Assembly: GCA_937944485.1 (NCBI GenBank) | Contig: CALDYU010000010.1 | Span: 1 to 64,000 of the forward strand | From: an uncultured Flavobacteriaceae bacterium | GTDB lineage: Bacteria > Bacteroidota > Bacteroidia > Flavobacteriales > Flavobacteriaceae | Direction of reading: 5' to 3' | DNA length: 64,000 nt | Shown: piece by piece, positions 1-11,256 of the stretch | How positions within the stretch are numbered: the first letter of the stretch is position 1 | How the letters are laid out: every line of letters starts with the position of its first letter | The notes under the pieces: generated by a model | Seen by the model: the letters and a program-made list of their open reading frames with translations, nothing else | The model's database searches: none | Told to the model about the DNA's origin: nothing | Translations under genes and position numbers: made by a program

Positions 1-25
1 CCGACCCCTGACGTGTAGAAACAAG

Positions 26-59
26 AAACCGTTCATTTTTTACTGAAAATGAACGGTTT
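26..59 (-). terminator. Terminator hairpin after tRNA-Pro
   Basis: A perfect 14-bp inverted repeat (26-39 against 46-59) with a 6-nt loop lies just downstream of the minus-strand tRNA-Pro. It is followed by a T-rich stretch on the minus strand, as expected of an intrinsic terminator for the tRNA transcript. Confidence 0.7.
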
Positions 60-66
60 AACTTTG

Positions 67-141
67 TCGGGGTGGCAGGATTCGAACCTGCGACCTCCGC
101 GTCCCAAACGCGGCGCGATAACCGGGCTACGCTACACCCCG
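67..141 (-). tRNA. tRNA-Pro (anticodon UGG)
   Basis: The minus strand folds as a standard cloverleaf. It has a 7-bp acceptor stem (CGGGGTG with CACCCCG), a T-arm containing GGTTCGAATCC, and an anticodon stem CCGCG/CGCGG around the loop TTTGGGA, giving anticodon TGG. The discriminator base is A at 67, and no CCA is encoded. It lies 82 bp from tRNA-Ser on the same strand, so the two may be co-transcribed. Confidence 0.95.
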
Positions 142-223
142 TAGCATAAAAACTTCAAATTAATAAAATACCAATTCCTTAAAAAGAAGGTAAATACAAT
201 ACTGTCTGCCCTCGCAAAACTAG

Positions 224-312
224 CGGAGAGACAGGGATTCGAACCCTGGGTACCCTTGTTAGGGTACGACGATTTAGCAAACCGCTCCTTTCGGCCACTC
301 AGGCACCTCTCC
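224..312 (-). tRNA. tRNA-Ser (anticodon GCU)
   Basis: This 89-nt class II tRNA has a long variable arm (the GTACCC/GGGTAC stem seen around 250-265). Its acceptor is GGAGAGG, paired with TCTCTCC through a terminal G-T wobble. The T-loop is GGTTCGAATCC-like, and the anticodon loop centres on GCT. The discriminator base is G, typical of tRNA-Ser. Confidence 0.95.
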
Positions 313-473
313 TATTTTTTTAAATGAACATCGCTCTAAAGCGGTTGCAAATGTACATTTTTACAATAGTACAAAGCAAGATTTATCGACTTTTTTTACA
401 CTAAACAAAACTAAATTTAACGAACGGAATTGTAACTTATATAAATGCTATATTCCTAGATATTTACATATTA

Positions 474-2519
474 TCATTCAGGGTATTCTACCCTTAAATG
501 ATAAATATTAGTCAACTTTTGCTTGAAGATTTTTTTTACGATTTGAATTTCTTTAAAAGTAATGTTCGCATTTAAAAATTGTTCTGCAGCCATTTGGCTT
601 GCTATTATCCTATCTACAAATTCATCAATCATTAAAAAAGTGGGATTTTTTAAGCTTTTAGACGCGGCCTCTACGGCATCTGCCATCATTAATATTGCAG
701 TTTCTTTGGAGAACGGGATGGGCCCTGGATATTTATAATCATCTTCTTGAAGGTCAGATTCAATTTCTTGTTGTTTCTTATAAAAATAGTACACCAATGA
801 AGTCCCGTGATGTGTTCGAATAAAGTCTATAACACGATCAGGTATGTTATTTTTTCGCGCCAGTTCAATACCTTCAATAACATGCTTAATGATAATTGCA
901 GCACTTTCTTTAGAACTTATTTCATCATGAGGATTCACATTAGTAATTTGATTTTCTGTAAAATAAGTGGGATTGGTCATTTTACCTATATCATGATACA
1001 ATGCGCCGACACGTACCAACATGGCATTTGCTCCGATTTCATTTGCTGCTGCCTCTGCCAAGTTTGACACTTGTAATGAATGATGAAATGTGCCTGGCGC
1101 CTTATCGGAAAGTTCTTTTAGCAATTTTGAATTCGTATCAGATAATTCTAACAAAGAAACATCTGAAACCAAACCAAATAGTTTCTCATAGATATAAATC
1201 AATGGTTGTACAAAAAGCGTTATCATTCCATTAAGCAAAAAAATACTTAAAGTTATCCATTTGATATTCTCTAAATTACCTTCGTGAATAGTATGAAATG
1301 CCAGATAACCTACAATATATATTGTGGTAATTTGCGCCACAGAAATAAACAAGTTAGCTCTCTTATATAGTTCTGACACCGTTAACACCGTAACAATACC
1401 TGCAACGATTTGTAGAAACACGTACTCAAAGCTATTCGGTACAACAAACCCTAAAATTAAAACAGTTAAAACATGAACAAAAAGCCCTAAGCGGGCATCA
1501 AAAAATGTCTTAACGATTAGCGGTAATATGCATAGAGGTATTGCAAAAACATAACTTTCATCATACTTTACGATCAAAGTGGTTATAAAAACCATTAGTA
1601 CAATATTAAATACTAAGAAAGTTACTTTGGTATTATTATGATAAATGTCAGCGCGATATTTCTTTAAAAAAAGAAATAGCATCATTAATACTAATGCTAC
1701 TAATACCGCATACCCCGCGAGAATAAAATATTGATTTTTAGAATTCCATACTTCCGACTGGTATTCCGATTTAAGAGAATTAAGTGCATTATAATTTTCT
1801 GCTTCGACAACTTCTCCCTTTGCAATAATCAAATCACCTTCTTCTATAGTACCTCTTGTATGAGAAATCTTCGAAAGCTCATCATTCAAGGCTTTGGTTG
1901 TCAATTCACGATCATAGGTAACATTTGGCAATGACAAACTCAAAAACAGCTCTTGGTATTTATTGTTCAAAGATTCTAGCCGGCGTTGTTTTAAAACCCC
2001 ATCGATTACCATAGCAAGATCTGAAAGTTGATAGATCTCCTTTTCACTTACTTGTTTTGCTTCGTTACCCGTAATTAAGTAAAAGTGCTTTCTCGGTTCT
2101 TTGGTTTCACTTTCGAGAACCCCTTTTTTATAGAGCTCATTAAGTACCAACTTACCTAAATTCAAAAGTATACTGAGCTGATCTTCATCATATTGATCAG
2201 AAGAAAAAATCGTTTTGAACTTATTTTCATATTCTAGGTATACAAAATCTCTTTGGTCAACATTGTACTGATAGAAGTCTAGTTGCGCGTCTTTGATACG
2301 TTGTTCTTCTTCGGCAATTTGCGAAGCTTGTTTTTTTATGGAAAAATCAAAAGTAGCTCTTAAATTTTCATACTGCCAGGGCTTTCCTTTTTGAAATTCG
2401 TATTTAAATTGACCTCCTTTAGGAAAGAAGTAAACAATGCAGCATAATGAGATTATGTATAAACAATATTTATAAATAAGTGATTGATTTTTATACAGCG
2501 GATCTAAAGATGAACTCAT
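474..2519 (-). CDS. pgpH: 7TM-HD family phosphohydrolase, PgpH-type cyclic-di-AMP phosphodiesterase
   Basis: This is a 681-aa membrane protein. There is one N-terminal membrane helix (about residues 18-36) and an extracytoplasmic region rich in charged residues (40-265). A block of about seven membrane helices follows (265-460), then a C-terminal cytoplasmic HD domain. The HD domain shows the metal-binding signature: FHHSLQV, then ALYHDIGKM, then RTHHGTS, then MADAVEAASKS. This 7TMR-HDED plus HD layout is that of PgpH, which hydrolyses c-di-AMP to pApA; activity here is inferred from the family. The gene is transcribed toward the two tRNAs. The ATG at 2519 is the only reasonable start, because the membrane helix follows directly. 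Confidence 0.85.
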   Translation of the reverse strand: MSSSLDPLYKNQSLIYKYCLYIISLCCIVYFFPKGGQFKYEFQKGKPWQYENLRATFDFSIKKQASQIAEEEQRIKDAQLDFYQYNVDQRDFVYLEYENKFKTIFSSDQYDEDQLSILLNLGKLVLNELYKKGVLESETKEPRKHFYLITGNEAKQVSEKEIYQLSDLAMVIDGVLKQRRLESLNNKYQELFLSLSLPNVTYDRELTTKALNDELSKISHTRGTIEEGDLIIAKGEVVEAENYNALNSLKSEYQSEVWNSKNQYFILAGYAVLVALVLMMLFLFLKKYRADIYHNNTKVTFLVFNIVLMVFITTLIVKYDESYVFAIPLCILPLIVKTFFDARLGLFVHVLTVLILGFVVPNSFEYVFLQIVAGIVTVLTVSELYKRANLFISVAQITTIYIVGYLAFHTIHEGNLENIKWITLSIFLLNGMITLFVQPLIYIYEKLFGLVSDVSLLELSDTNSKLLKELSDKAPGTFHHSLQVSNLAEAAANEIGANAMLVRVGALYHDIGKMTNPTYFTENQITNVNPHDEISSKESAAIIIKHVIEGIELARKNNIPDRVIDFIRTHHGTSLVYYFYKKQQEIESDLQEDDYKYPGPIPFSKETAILMMADAVEAASKSLKNPTFLMIDEFVDRIIASQMAAEQFLNANITFKEIQIVKKIFKQKLTNIYHLRVEYPE

Positions 2520-2708
2520 AAAGAAAGTATCTTGCCCAAAAATAGAAAATTATAAAGGAATACAGGTTCGCCTTTGGAATTTTGATCCTTAGAAATCTAA
2601 TGAACGAGTGCATATATAGTGCCATAGGAACTAGTCAACAACTAACATTCAAAATAATTTCAGGTTTATTTCATTATTTTTGTAGTCTCAAAAACTAAGA
2701 TTTTTTTT

Positions 2709-3884
2709 ATGAAGGAAGTAGTAATAGTATCAGCTGTACGCACACCCATTGGTAGTTTTATGGGATCTTTATCTAATATACCTGCGCCAAAGTTAGGGGC
2801 AATTGCCATAAAAGGTGCTTTAGATAAAATTAGTTTAGTTCCTGAAGCTGTCGAAGAAGTTTTAATGGGTAACGTAGTTCAGGCAGGAACTGGACAGGCT
2901 CCAGCTAGACAAGCGGCCATTTTTGCAGGAATTCCTGATACTGTTCCTTGTACTACTATTAATAAAGTATGTGCTTCTGGGATGAAAACTGTTATGCAAG
3001 CTGCGCAATCAATCGCATTAGGTGACGCTTCTATTATTGTTGCTGGTGGTATGGAAAACATGAGTTTGATTCCTCATTATGTACACCTACGAAAAGGACA
3101 AAAATTTGGAGCCACCTCCCTGATAGATGGTATGCAGAAAGATGGACTTGTTGATGTTTATGACCAAAATGCCATGGGTGTCTGTGCTGACGCCTGTGCG
3201 GTTGAACATGATTTCAGTCGTGAAGATCAAGACAAGTATGCCATACAATCATACGAAAGATCAGCTGAAGCTTCTAATACCGGAAAGTTTAAAGAAGAAA
3301 TAATTACTGTTGAGGTACCACAACGAAGAGGAGAACCTATATTATTTTCTGAAGACGAGGAGTTTAAAAATGTGAAAATGGAAAAAATTCCTGCATTACG
3401 ACCTGCTTTTACTAAAGAGGGTACCGTAACTGCGGCAAATGCCTCTACTATAAACGACGGAGCAGCGGCTTTAGTGCTTATGAGTGCCGAAAAGGCAAAA
3501 GAATTAAATCTAAAACCCTTAGCCACAATCCGAGGCTATGCTGATGCTGCTCAAGAACCCAAATGGTTTACAACAGCTCCGGCTAAAGCCCTACCCAAAG
3601 CATTAGCCAAAGCGAATATTTCGATTAATGATGTCGATTACTTTGAATTCAATGAAGCCTTTGCTGTAGTAGGTTTAGCAAATATGAAGTTATTAGGTTT
3701 GAAGGATGATAATGTTAATGTTAATGGTGGAGCCGTTTCTTTGGGCCACCCTCTTGGGTGCTCAGGTGCTCGAATATTGGTTACATTAATTCAAGTGCTT
3801 CATCAAAACAATGCAAAAATTGGTGCAGCAGCTATATGCAATGGTGGTGGTGGTGCTTCAGCAATTGTTATAGAGAAAAGCTAG
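2709..3884 (+). CDS. Acetyl-CoA C-acetyltransferase (thiolase)
   Basis: At 391 aa this is full length for the biosynthetic/degradative thiolase family, which condenses two acetyl-CoA to acetoacetyl-CoA or performs the reverse thiolysis. The nucleophilic Cys88 sits in NKVCASGMK, the catalytic His347 in [12 protein letters not shown] and the second catalytic Cys377 in CNGGGGAS. The region NEAFAVV is also present. The enzyme is cytoplasmic. A TATTTTTG element at 2675-2682 fits the Bacteroidota -7 box and lies 26 bp before the ATG. The gene stands alone and ends at a strong hairpin. Whether it acts in isoprenoid supply, ketone metabolism or fatty-acid breakdown cannot be told from context. Confidence 0.92.
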   Translation: MKEVVIVSAVRTPIGSFMGSLSNIPAPKLGAIAIKGALDKISLVPEAVEEVLMGNVVQAGTGQAPARQAAIFAGIPDTVPCTTINKVCASGMKTVMQAAQSIALGDASIIVAGGMENMSLIPHYVHLRKGQKFGATSLIDGMQKDGLVDVYDQNAMGVCADACAVEHDFSREDQDKYAIQSYERSAEASNTGKFKEEIITVEVPQRRGEPILFSEDEEFKNVKMEKIPALRPAFTKEGTVTAANASTINDGAAALVLMSAEKAKELNLKPLATIRGYADAAQEPKWFTTAPAKALPKALAKANISINDVDYFEFNEAFAVVGLANMKLLGLKDDNVNVNGGAVSLGHPLGCSGARILVTLIQVLHQNNAKIGAAAICNGGGGASAIVIEKS

Positions 3885-3900
3885 ATACTTCTTTGTATTA

Positions 3901-3935
3901 AAAAACCTCTTCAGTTAAACTGAAGAGGTTTTTTA
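3901..3935. terminator. Bidirectional terminator between thiolase and TPR genes
   Basis: A 15-bp inverted repeat (AAAAACCTCTTCAGT and its complement) is separated by a 3-nt to 5-nt loop. It carries A and T runs on its two sides and sits between two convergent genes, so it can end transcription from both. Confidence 0.85.
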
Positions 3936-3955
3936 ATTTAGAATAAAATTAAATC

Positions 3956-5218
3956 TTATTCACCGAGAAGTTTCTTTATTCGCATGAAATTATCATTATC
4001 TCCCATAGCACCATAAATATTTTTTAGCTGAGATAATACCCCTTGATTATCAGGATTTAATTTTAACGCATCTTCAAGTATTTGCGCACCCTGAGCAAAC
4101 AAATCATCTTTCTTTTGTTTCAATGCGTCATATTTCGCAGCGTCTGACCGAGAATTTCCTAAAGTATTCATCTCATCAATTAAGCTATTACCTTCATTTA
4201 CATATGTGGTCGATAAATTTAATTGTGCATTCGTATAATTAGGATTTGCCTCTAAAGCCTTTCGATAAGCAGCTCTCGCTTCTTCTATATTGCCTTGCTC
4301 CATATTAATTACCCCTATATTATATAAGAGGTCAGCATTATCCGGCTCCATTGCTGAGGCTTTTGCCATCAAAGTTTTGAACTTTTCTTTATCCCCTAAC
4401 TTATAATGAAGATTGGCCTCTTGCAAAATTAAGTTTACATCATCTGGGTTATTAGCTCTTGCCACTGCGTAAGCCTCTAAAGCCTTATCATCTTGACCTA
4501 GTTGGCCATAAATAAGAGCAATATTTTTTACTATTTCAGCACTTTTAGATTCTGTCTTTTCATCAAGCGGATCTTTATGAGTACCTGCTTTTACATATAG
4601 GTCTCTTGTAGTTTTATCCATTGTTTCAACTTCACCAGACTCAATATTAGTTGCCTTAAAAAGCTCTTCACTACCATTATACCCCAATTTTTGTAATTCA
4701 TTGTAGTACCCTAGCGCTTGTTCATAATGCGCTCCGTTTACTGCACTACTCGCGGCATAGTACAAATAAATAGTGTCTTTGGGGCTTAATTGATAGCCCA
4801 TATAAAGTTTATTAGCAGCTGATTCAAATTCTTTTTTACCATTGTCTTCAATAGCAGAGTTAACTAAATCACCTGTTATGACTGCCATTCGTTGGTTTGT
4901 GTCAGTAGTATATTTAGCTTTTCCACTTTCTTCTTCAAGGGCAACTACTTTTTTAAATGAAGCAACAGCTTCTGCAAAAGCGGTATTATCACCTCCCTTA
5001 GCTATTTCTGAATATGCTTTACCTCTCACATAATAATACTGAGCTTGATATTTCGCCTCGGCCCCATCAATCATTCCAGCAACACCTTCTAAAGCTGTTT
5101 TAGCTGCCATTGCATCACCACCTTTTAAGGCTTTTTCAGCAGCTTTCAATTCATTTTTCTGAGCAAATCCGACCATAGTAAAAGACATGGCTGCCAGAAT
5201 AAACATTTTAGTTTTCAT
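3956..5218 (-). CDS. Secreted tetratricopeptide-repeat protein
   Basis: This 420-aa protein has an N-terminal signal peptide (MKTKMFILAAMSFTMVGFAQ). Many TPR units follow, recognisable around AEALYNIGVINMEQGN-like and AYRKALEANPNYTNAQLNL-like segments. TPR arrays are protein-protein scaffolds, and this one is probably periplasmic. I chose the ATG at 5218 because the signal peptide starts there. The frame stays open to 5317, but that extension overlaps the 3' end of gyrA and would put 33 charged residues before the signal peptide. The gene lies 37 bp downstream of gyrA on the same strand. Its partner is unknown. Confidence 0.8.
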   Translation of the reverse strand: MKTKMFILAAMSFTMVGFAQKNELKAAEKALKGGDAMAAKTALEGVAGMIDGAEAKYQAQYYYVRGKAYSEIAKGGDNTAFAEAVASFKKVVALEEESGKAKYTTDTNQRMAVITGDLVNSAIEDNGKKEFESAANKLYMGYQLSPKDTIYLYYAASSAVNGAHYEQALGYYNELQKLGYNGSEELFKATNIESGEVETMDKTTRDLYVKAGTHKDPLDEKTESKSAEIVKNIALIYGQLGQDDKALEAYAVARANNPDDVNLILQEANLHYKLGDKEKFKTLMAKASAMEPDNADLLYNIGVINMEQGNIEEARAAYRKALEANPNYTNAQLNLSTTYVNEGNSLIDEMNTLGNSRSDAAKYDALKQKKDDLFAQGAQILEDALKLNPDNQGVLSQLKNIYGAMGDNDNFMRIKKLLGE

Positions 5219-5255
5219 TTCAATGTATTTAAAATTAGTGTTAATTATATTTAAA

Positions 5256-7805
5256 TTATTCTTCCTCAGAGCTTTCGTTTTCTGCTCCATTACCCTTCTT
5301 ATCAAGAGCCGTGCCATCTTCTGTATTTACCTCAATATCAAGTATATCAACCTCATCTAAATCATCCTCTTCCTTCATTACTTTTGCAACTGCCGCAATT
5401 GAATCATCACCCTTAATATTGATCAATTTAACTCCTTGGGTGGCTCTACCCATGACACGTAGATCTTCTACACTCATTCGAATGGCAATGCCAGATCTAT
5501 TAATAATCATCAAATCATCCGAATCGGAAACATTTTTAATGGCCACCAATCCGCCTGTTTTTTCTGTAATTGAAATAGTCTTTACACCTTTACCTCCACG
5601 ATTAGTTACGCGATAATCATCAATGCTGGATCTTTTTCCATAACCATTTTCTGAAACTACTAGTATTTCATCTTCGAAATTATGCACTGAAACCATACCA
5701 ATCACTTCATCATTATCATCCGCCAATCGAATTCCACGTACTCCAGATGCATTACGACCCATAGGTCTCGTTTTACTTTCCTCAAAGCGAATGGCTTTAC
5801 CTGATTTTAGACCTAAGAAAATTTGACTTGTCCCTGTGGTTAATTTTGCCTCTAATAATTCATCATCTTCCCTTATTCCTATAGCATTAATTCCATTTTG
5901 CCGAGGTCTAGAATATTGCTCTAAAGAAGTTTTCTTAACTGTTCCTTTTTTAGTAGCCATTATAACATAATGACTGTTTACGTATTCCTCATCTTTCAGA
6001 TCTTGGGTACAAATGAATGCTTTTACCTTATCATCACTCTCTATATTAATCAAGTTTTGAATAGCTCTACCCTTCGATGTTTTGCTTCCTTCAGGAATTT
6101 CGTAAACACGCATCCAAAAACATTTCCCTTTTTGGGTAAAGAAAAGCATGTACTGATGGTTCGTACCAACAAACAAATGTTCTAAGAAATCTTCATTTCG
6201 GGTTGAAGAAGCCTTTTGACCAACCCCACCTCTATTCTGGGTTTTATATTCTGTCAGTGGCGTCCGTTTAATATAGCCCGCATGAGAAATAGTAATTACT
6301 ACTTGTTCATTCGGAATCATATCTTCCATGCTCAAGTCGCCTCCCGCAAAATTGATTTCAGATCTTCGTTCATCACCATATTTATCCTTAACCTCAAGAA
6401 GTTCCGTCTTAATTATATCCATTCGACGCTCTTTCCGATCTAGAATATCTTTTAAATCAGCAATAGTCTTTATTATTTCATCATATTCTTCACGAAGTTT
6501 GTCTTGTTCTAAACCAGTTAATTGACGCAACCGCATCTCCACAATAGCTTTCGCTTGAATTTCAGAAAGTTTAAAGCGTTCCATTAAATTCGCTCGGGCC
6601 TCCTCAGCATTCGATGATGCTCTGATGATTTTAATGACCTCATCGATGTTATCAGAAGCAATTATTAATCCTTCTAATATATGAGCTCGATCTTCGGCCT
6701 TCTTCAGTTCAAATTTTGTACGCCGCACCACTACTTCATGACGATGCTCAACAAAATAATGAATCATCTCCTTTACATTAAGGAGTTGTGGCCTGCCATT
6801 TACTAGAGCAATATTGTTTACACTAAAAGATGATTGAAGCGCTGTGTATTTATAGAGGGTGTTTAATACTATGTTCGGTATTGCATCGCGTTTTAAAATA
6901 TATACGATACGCATTCCTTTTCTATCTGATTCATCACGAATACTAGAAATACCTTCTATTTTCTTCTCATTGACCGCATCAGCCGTCTTTTTAATCATGT
7001 CTGCCTTATTCACCTGATAAGGAATCTCTGTCACTATAATACACTCTCTTCCTTGAACTTCTTCGAAAGTCGCTTTGGCACGCATCACCACTCTACCGCG
7101 ACCAGTATGAAATGCATCTTTTACGCCGTCATAACCATATATGATACCCCCAGTTGGAAAATCGGGTGCTTTAATATGGGTAATCAGCTCATCAATTTCA
7201 ATATTATTATTCTCAATATAGGCCACAGTACCATCAATCACCTCAGAAAGATTATGTGGCGGCATATTGGTCGCCATACCCACAGCAATACCAGAAGCGC
7301 CATTTACTAACAAATTGGGCACTCGAGCTGGAAGAACGGTTGGCTCCTCTAAGGAATCGTCAAAATTGAGCTGGTGATCTACGGTATCTTTATCAATATC
7401 TGCCAACATGTCGTCAGCAATCTTTCGCATACGCGCCTCAGTATAACGCATTGCCGCTGGACTATCACCATCTATAGAACCAAAATTTCCTTGACCATCA
7501 ACTAACATATACCGCAAACTCCATTCTTGCGCCATTCGCACCATTGAATCATATACAGAGGTATCACCATGTGGATGATATTTACCTAAAACCTCACCAA
7601 CGATACGCGCTGATTTCTTATGAGAACTATTTGATCTAACACCTAATTCATGCATACCATAAAGCACGCGTCGGTGTACAGGTTTTAGTCCATCCCTGAC
7701 ATCTGGTAGGGCACGTGACACAATGACCGACATTGAATAATCAATGTAAGCAGATTTCATCTCGTCTTCGATGTTAATCGGAATCAATTTTTCACCTTCT
7801 GCCAT
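5256..7805 (-). CDS. gyrA: DNA gyrase subunit A
   Basis: The product is 849 aa. With GyrB it introduces negative supercoils; GyrA breaks and rejoins DNA through a tyrosine. The N-terminal breakage-reunion domain includes [11 protein letters not shown], the quinolone-resistance region [17 protein letters not shown] and the catalytic Tyr121 in [12 protein letters not shown]-terminal six-bladed beta-pinwheel begins near residue 500 and contains the GyrA-box-like QNRGGVG. An acidic tail ends the protein. Thr82 and Asp86 occupy the positions of E. coli Ser83 and Asp87; Thr at this place is normal in flavobacteria. The acidic C-terminus and GyrA box favour GyrA over ParC. Confidence 0.95.
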   Translation of the reverse strand: MAEGEKLIPINIEDEMKSAYIDYSMSVIVSRALPDVRDGLKPVHRRVLYGMHELGVRSNSSHKKSARIVGEVLGKYHPHGDTSVYDSMVRMAQEWSLRYMLVDGQGNFGSIDGDSPAAMRYTEARMRKIADDMLADIDKDTVDHQLNFDDSLEEPTVLPARVPNLLVNGASGIAVGMATNMPPHNLSEVIDGTVAYIENNNIEIDELITHIKAPDFPTGGIIYGYDGVKDAFHTGRGRVVMRAKATFEEVQGRECIIVTEIPYQVNKADMIKKTADAVNEKKIEGISSIRDESDRKGMRIVYILKRDAIPNIVLNTLYKYTALQSSFSVNNIALVNGRPQLLNVKEMIHYFVEHRHEVVVRRTKFELKKAEDRAHILEGLIIASDNIDEVIKIIRASSNAEEARANLMERFKLSEIQAKAIVEMRLRQLTGLEQDKLREEYDEIIKTIADLKDILDRKERRMDIIKTELLEVKDKYGDERRSEINFAGGDLSMEDMIPNEQVVITISHAGYIKRTPLTEYKTQNRGGVGQKASSTRNEDFLEHLFVGTNHQYMLFFTQKGKCFWMRVYEIPEGSKTSKGRAIQNLINIESDDKVKAFICTQDLKDEEYVNSHYVIMATKKGTVKKTSLEQYSRPRQNGINAIGIREDDELLEAKLTTGTSQIFLGLKSGKAIRFEESKTRPMGRNASGVRGIRLADDNDEVIGMVSVHNFEDEILVVSENGYGKRSSIDDYRVTNRGGKGVKTISITEKTGGLVAIKNVSDSDDLMIINRSGIAIRMSVEDLRVMGRATQGVKLINIKGDDSIAAVAKVMKEEDDLDEVDILDIEVNTEDGTALDKKGNGAENESSEEE

Positions 7806-8065
7806 CTTATAAAATCTATTGTTTTTATGTGTTAAAAAAGTATGCCAATATACGCAAAATCGATACCTTCAAAGCATATATCAAATTCTTTAGTGAACAA
7901 TTTATCAACACTTTTAACGTTGTAGATAGTTCATGATTACAATGTTAAATATTTTGTAATTAGAAGCTTTTTTTCTCATTTCAATAAAGTTTATCAAATT
8001 AGGGTATACTATTTGCTTACTGTTTACCTGATATTTATTAATTTTAGTGCTGATACGAACAATTT

Positions 8066-10615
8066 ATGGACGATAATTTTTCTCCTAGGGTAAAAGACGT
8101 AATTGCTTATAGTAAAGAAGAAGCATTAAGGCTGGGTCATGATTTTATAGGTACAGAACATTTAATGTTAGGTCTTTTGAGAGATGGAAATGGCAAAGCA
8201 ATAAGTATACTTGATGCCCTTGATGTTGATTTAGATCACTTGAGGCGTAAAGTAGAAATTCTGAGCCCCTCCAACCCAAATCCGAGCAGCCTTCAAAAAG
8301 ACAAGAAAAACTTACATCTTACTAGACAGGCCGAACGCGCTTTAAAAACAACATTTTTAGAGGCAAAACTCTTTCAGAGTTCTTCGATTAATACGGCTCA
8401 CTTATTACTTTGTATTTTGAGAAATGAAAACGATCCGACCACCAAACTCTTACACAAGTTAAAAGTAGATTATGATGGTGTCAAAGAGCAATTTAAATTT
8501 ATGATTACAAGTGATGATGACATCGTTGATGCTCCGAGTGCAGAATCTTTTCCAAGTGAAAATGAAGATTCAAATGAATCAAAAGAAGGCACTTTTGGTA
8601 ACACATCAAATCAAAAAGGAAATAAAAAATCAAAAACTCCTGTACTCGATAACTTCGGACGCGACCTTACTGCAATGGCGGAGGAAAATAAACTCGACCC
8701 AGTTGTTGGCAGAGAAAAAGAAATCGAACGGGTTTCTCAAATTTTGAGTAGAAGAAAAAAGAATAATCCACTTTTAATTGGTGAACCTGGGGTTGGTAAG
8801 AGTGCCATTGCCGAAGGTTTGGCACTTCGTATTATCAACAAAAAAGTATCTCGCATTCTCTACGGAAAACGTGTAGTAACTCTTGATCTTGCTTCCTTAG
8901 TAGCAGGCACAAAATATCGTGGCCAGTTTGAAGAACGCATGAAAGCAGTCATGAATGAACTTGAGAAAAATGATGATGTCATTTTGTTTATTGATGAGAT
9001 ACATACCATCGTGGGTGCTGGTGGCGCTACGGGAAGCCTTGACGCTTCAAATATGTTTAAACCTGCTCTAGCAAGAGGTGAGATTCAATGCATTGGTGCA
9101 ACCACCTTAGATGAATACCGACAATACATCGAAAAAGATGGTGCTTTAGAAAGACGATTCCAAAAAGTGATTGTCGAGCCTACCTCCGTAGATGAAACCA
9201 TAGAAATACTTCAAAATATTAAAGGCAAATATGAAGAGCATCATAATGTTGATTATACAGATGATGCTATTGTTGCCTGTGTAAAGTTAACGAACAGGTA
9301 TATGACAGATCGCTTCTTGCCAGACAAAGCCATTGATGCTTTAGATGAAGCAGGTTCAAGAGTTCATATAGTGAATATGGATGTTCCGAAACAAATCGTG
9401 GAGCTTGAAAAACAGTTAGATGATGTTCGTGAATTAAAAAATAGCGTTGTAAAAAAACAGAAGTATGAAGAAGCTGCAAAGCTTCGTGATGATGAAAAAC
9501 GTATCGAAAAAGAACTTTCTATTGCACAAGTAAAATGGGAAGATGATAGTAAACTTCATAAAGAAACAGTAACTGAAGACAATGTTGCTGATGTAGTTTC
9601 TATGATGAGTGGAATACCTGTTAATCGAATTGCGCAAACTGAAAGTAATAAACTTGCGGAATTACCAGAATTGATTAAGGCCAATGTAATTGGTCAAGAT
9701 GAAGCCGTTGCTAAAGTTGCTAAGGCCATTCAAAGAAATCGAGCTGGTTTAAAAGACCCGAACAAACCTATCGGATCATTTATTTTTCTTGGTCAAACAG
9801 GAGTTGGAAAAACACAATTGGCTAAAGTTTTAGCAAAAGAATTGTTTGATTCTGAAGATGCACTCATTCGTATTGACATGAGTGAATACATGGAAAAATT
9901 TGCCATATCTAGATTGGTTGGAGCACCCCCAGGCTATGTTGGCTATGAAGAAGGGGGGCAACTAACTGAAAAAGTTCGCAGAAAGCCTTATTCAGTAATT
10001 CTTTTAGATGAAGTTGAAAAAGCACATCCAGATGTATTTAATATGCTGCTTCAAGTCTTAGACGATGGTTACCTTACGGATAGCTTAGGGCGAAAAATAG
10101 ATTTTAGAAATGCGATAATCATAATGACATCAAATATTGGCGCGCGTCAGTTGAAAGATTTTGGTCAAGGTGTTGGCTTTGGTACGGCAGCCAAAAAATC
10201 GCAAGCCGATGCGCATCAAAAAGGCGTTATTGAAAATGCCTTAAAAAAAGCTTTTGCACCTGAATTTTTAAATCGCATTGACGATGTCATTGTATTTAAT
10301 GCCTTAGAGCGTGAAGACATTCATAAAATTATTGATATCGAATTGGCAAAATTATTTAATAGAATTAAAGATATTGGCTATGACTTAAGTTTATCGGAAG
10401 CAGCTAAAGATTATATTGCTGAAAAAGGTTTCGATAAGCAATACGGTGCTAGACCTCTAAAAAGAGCCATTCAAAAGTATATTGAAGACGCACTAGCAGA
10501 AGAAATTGTGAATGCTAAACTTGATGAAGGGGACAGTATACGTATGGATCTAGACAAGAAAAAAGAGGAGCTTACAATTAAGATTAAAAAAGCGCCAAAA
10601 TCTACTAAAGCATAA
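8066..10615 (+). CDS. clpC: ATP-dependent Clp protease ATP-binding subunit (ClpC type)
   Basis: This is an 849-aa AAA+ unfoldase. A Clp-N double repeat occupies residues 1-145, followed by an acidic and polar linker (about 150-200). AAA domain 1 carries Walker A GEPGVGKS and Walker [13 protein letters not shown]-like coiled middle segment ([21 protein letters not shown] region) identifies ClpC rather than ClpA or ClpB. AAA domain 2 carries GQTGVGKT and [15 protein letters not shown], and a ClpB-type D2-small domain follows. It feeds unfolded proteins to ClpP in the cytoplasm. It is divergent from gyrA across 260 bp. The short M-domain distinguishes it from the disaggregase ClpB. Confidence 0.93.
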   Translation: MDDNFSPRVKDVIAYSKEEALRLGHDFIGTEHLMLGLLRDGNGKAISILDALDVDLDHLRRKVEILSPSNPNPSSLQKDKKNLHLTRQAERALKTTFLEAKLFQSSSINTAHLLLCILRNENDPTTKLLHKLKVDYDGVKEQFKFMITSDDDIVDAPSAESFPSENEDSNESKEGTFGNTSNQKGNKKSKTPVLDNFGRDLTAMAEENKLDPVVGREKEIERVSQILSRRKKNNPLLIGEPGVGKSAIAEGLALRIINKKVSRILYGKRVVTLDLASLVAGTKYRGQFEERMKAVMNELEKNDDVILFIDEIHTIVGAGGATGSLDASNMFKPALARGEIQCIGATTLDEYRQYIEKDGALERRFQKVIVEPTSVDETIEILQNIKGKYEEHHNVDYTDDAIVACVKLTNRYMTDRFLPDKAIDALDEAGSRVHIVNMDVPKQIVELEKQLDDVRELKNSVVKKQKYEEAAKLRDDEKRIEKELSIAQVKWEDDSKLHKETVTEDNVADVVSMMSGIPVNRIAQTESNKLAELPELIKANVIGQDEAVAKVAKAIQRNRAGLKDPNKPIGSFIFLGQTGVGKTQLAKVLAKELFDSEDALIRIDMSEYMEKFAISRLVGAPPGYVGYEEGGQLTEKVRRKPYSVILLDEVEKAHPDVFNMLLQVLDDGYLTDSLGRKIDFRNAIIIMTSNIGARQLKDFGQGVGFGTAAKKSQADAHQKGVIENALKKAFAPEFLNRIDDVIVFNALEREDIHKIIDIELAKLFNRIKDIGYDLSLSEAAKDYIAEKGFDKQYGARPLKRAIQKYIEDALAEEIVNAKLDEGDSIRMDLDKKKEELTIKIKKAPKSTKA

Positions 10616-10641
10616 CTGCATTTAAGTAAGAAAAAAACCTC

Positions 10642-10673
10642 AAAGGAGTTCTGAAAAATGGATTCCTTTTTTT
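10642..10673 (+). terminator. Possible weak terminator after clpC
   Basis: AAAGGA (10642-10647) can pair with TCCTTT (10664-10669), followed by a T run to 10673, 27 bp after the clpC stop codon. The stem is only 6 bp, so the call is tentative. Confidence 0.4.
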
Positions 10674-10818
10674 ATACTTAAAAATCAGATGTGTAAGAAA
10701 AAAATACAAGGGCGATTAAATAAAAGTAGTATACACGATATTTTAGTTGTTCATCTAATATTTTTCAAATAATTATAAGGTCTCCATACTTTCGTTTCAG
10801 ACACTATTATTAAGTGAA

Positions 10819-11220
10819 ATGAACGTGAGTAGACAGAAAAAGACAGTCATTGTCAAAGAATACATATTAGAAATTGGTACCGTTCAAGTGTACGACAATT
10901 TTATGGTATCAACTTTTGAAGAAGGATCAACCTTAACTTTAGAAAGAGCCTATCAAATTATTGGTATTGCTGAAATTCATTTTAGAAATAAAGACTTCGG
11001 TTATATCAGTATGCGCAAAAACTCTTATGCCGTTGACCCTACAGTATATACCTATCTCAGAGGTCTAGAGAATTTAAAAGCATTTGCTATTGTTTCGGTT
11101 AAGGAAATTGACATGCATAATTTCAAAATCGAGAAATTATTTTATAAAAAGCAGATGAAGTTTTTTATTAAATATGAGAATGCTCTAGCTTGGGTAAAAA
11201 GGCGAGTTAAAGGAAAATAG
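10819..11220 (+). CDS. Uncharacterised small cytoplasmic protein
   Basis: I do not recognise this 133-aa protein. It has no signal peptide or membrane helix. The pattern is alternating beta strands and short helices, starting with KKTVIVKEYILEIGTVQVYD and ending in a basic tail (WVKRRVKGK). The length and the strand-rich start followed by a helix resemble SpoIIAA/STAS-like small domains seen in marine flavobacteria, but that is only an impression. The ATG at 10819 opens directly into the first strand. It stands alone, 200 bp after clpC and convergent with nnr. Confidence 0.55.
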   Translation: MNVSRQKKTVIVKEYILEIGTVQVYDNFMVSTFEEGSTLTLERAYQIIGIAEIHFRNKDFGYISMRKNSYAVDPTVYTYLRGLENLKAFAIVSVKEIDMHNFKIEKLFYKKQMKFFIKYENALAWVKRRVKGK

Positions 11221-11256
11221 CAACCTTCTTCTCAATACCTTAAAACACAAAATTAA

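Noticed and set aside
5219-5317. N-terminal extension of the TPR protein into the gyrA 3' end
   Set aside because: The signal peptide begins at the ATG at 5218. The extension is basic, overlaps gyrA by 62 bp and has no place before a signal peptide.
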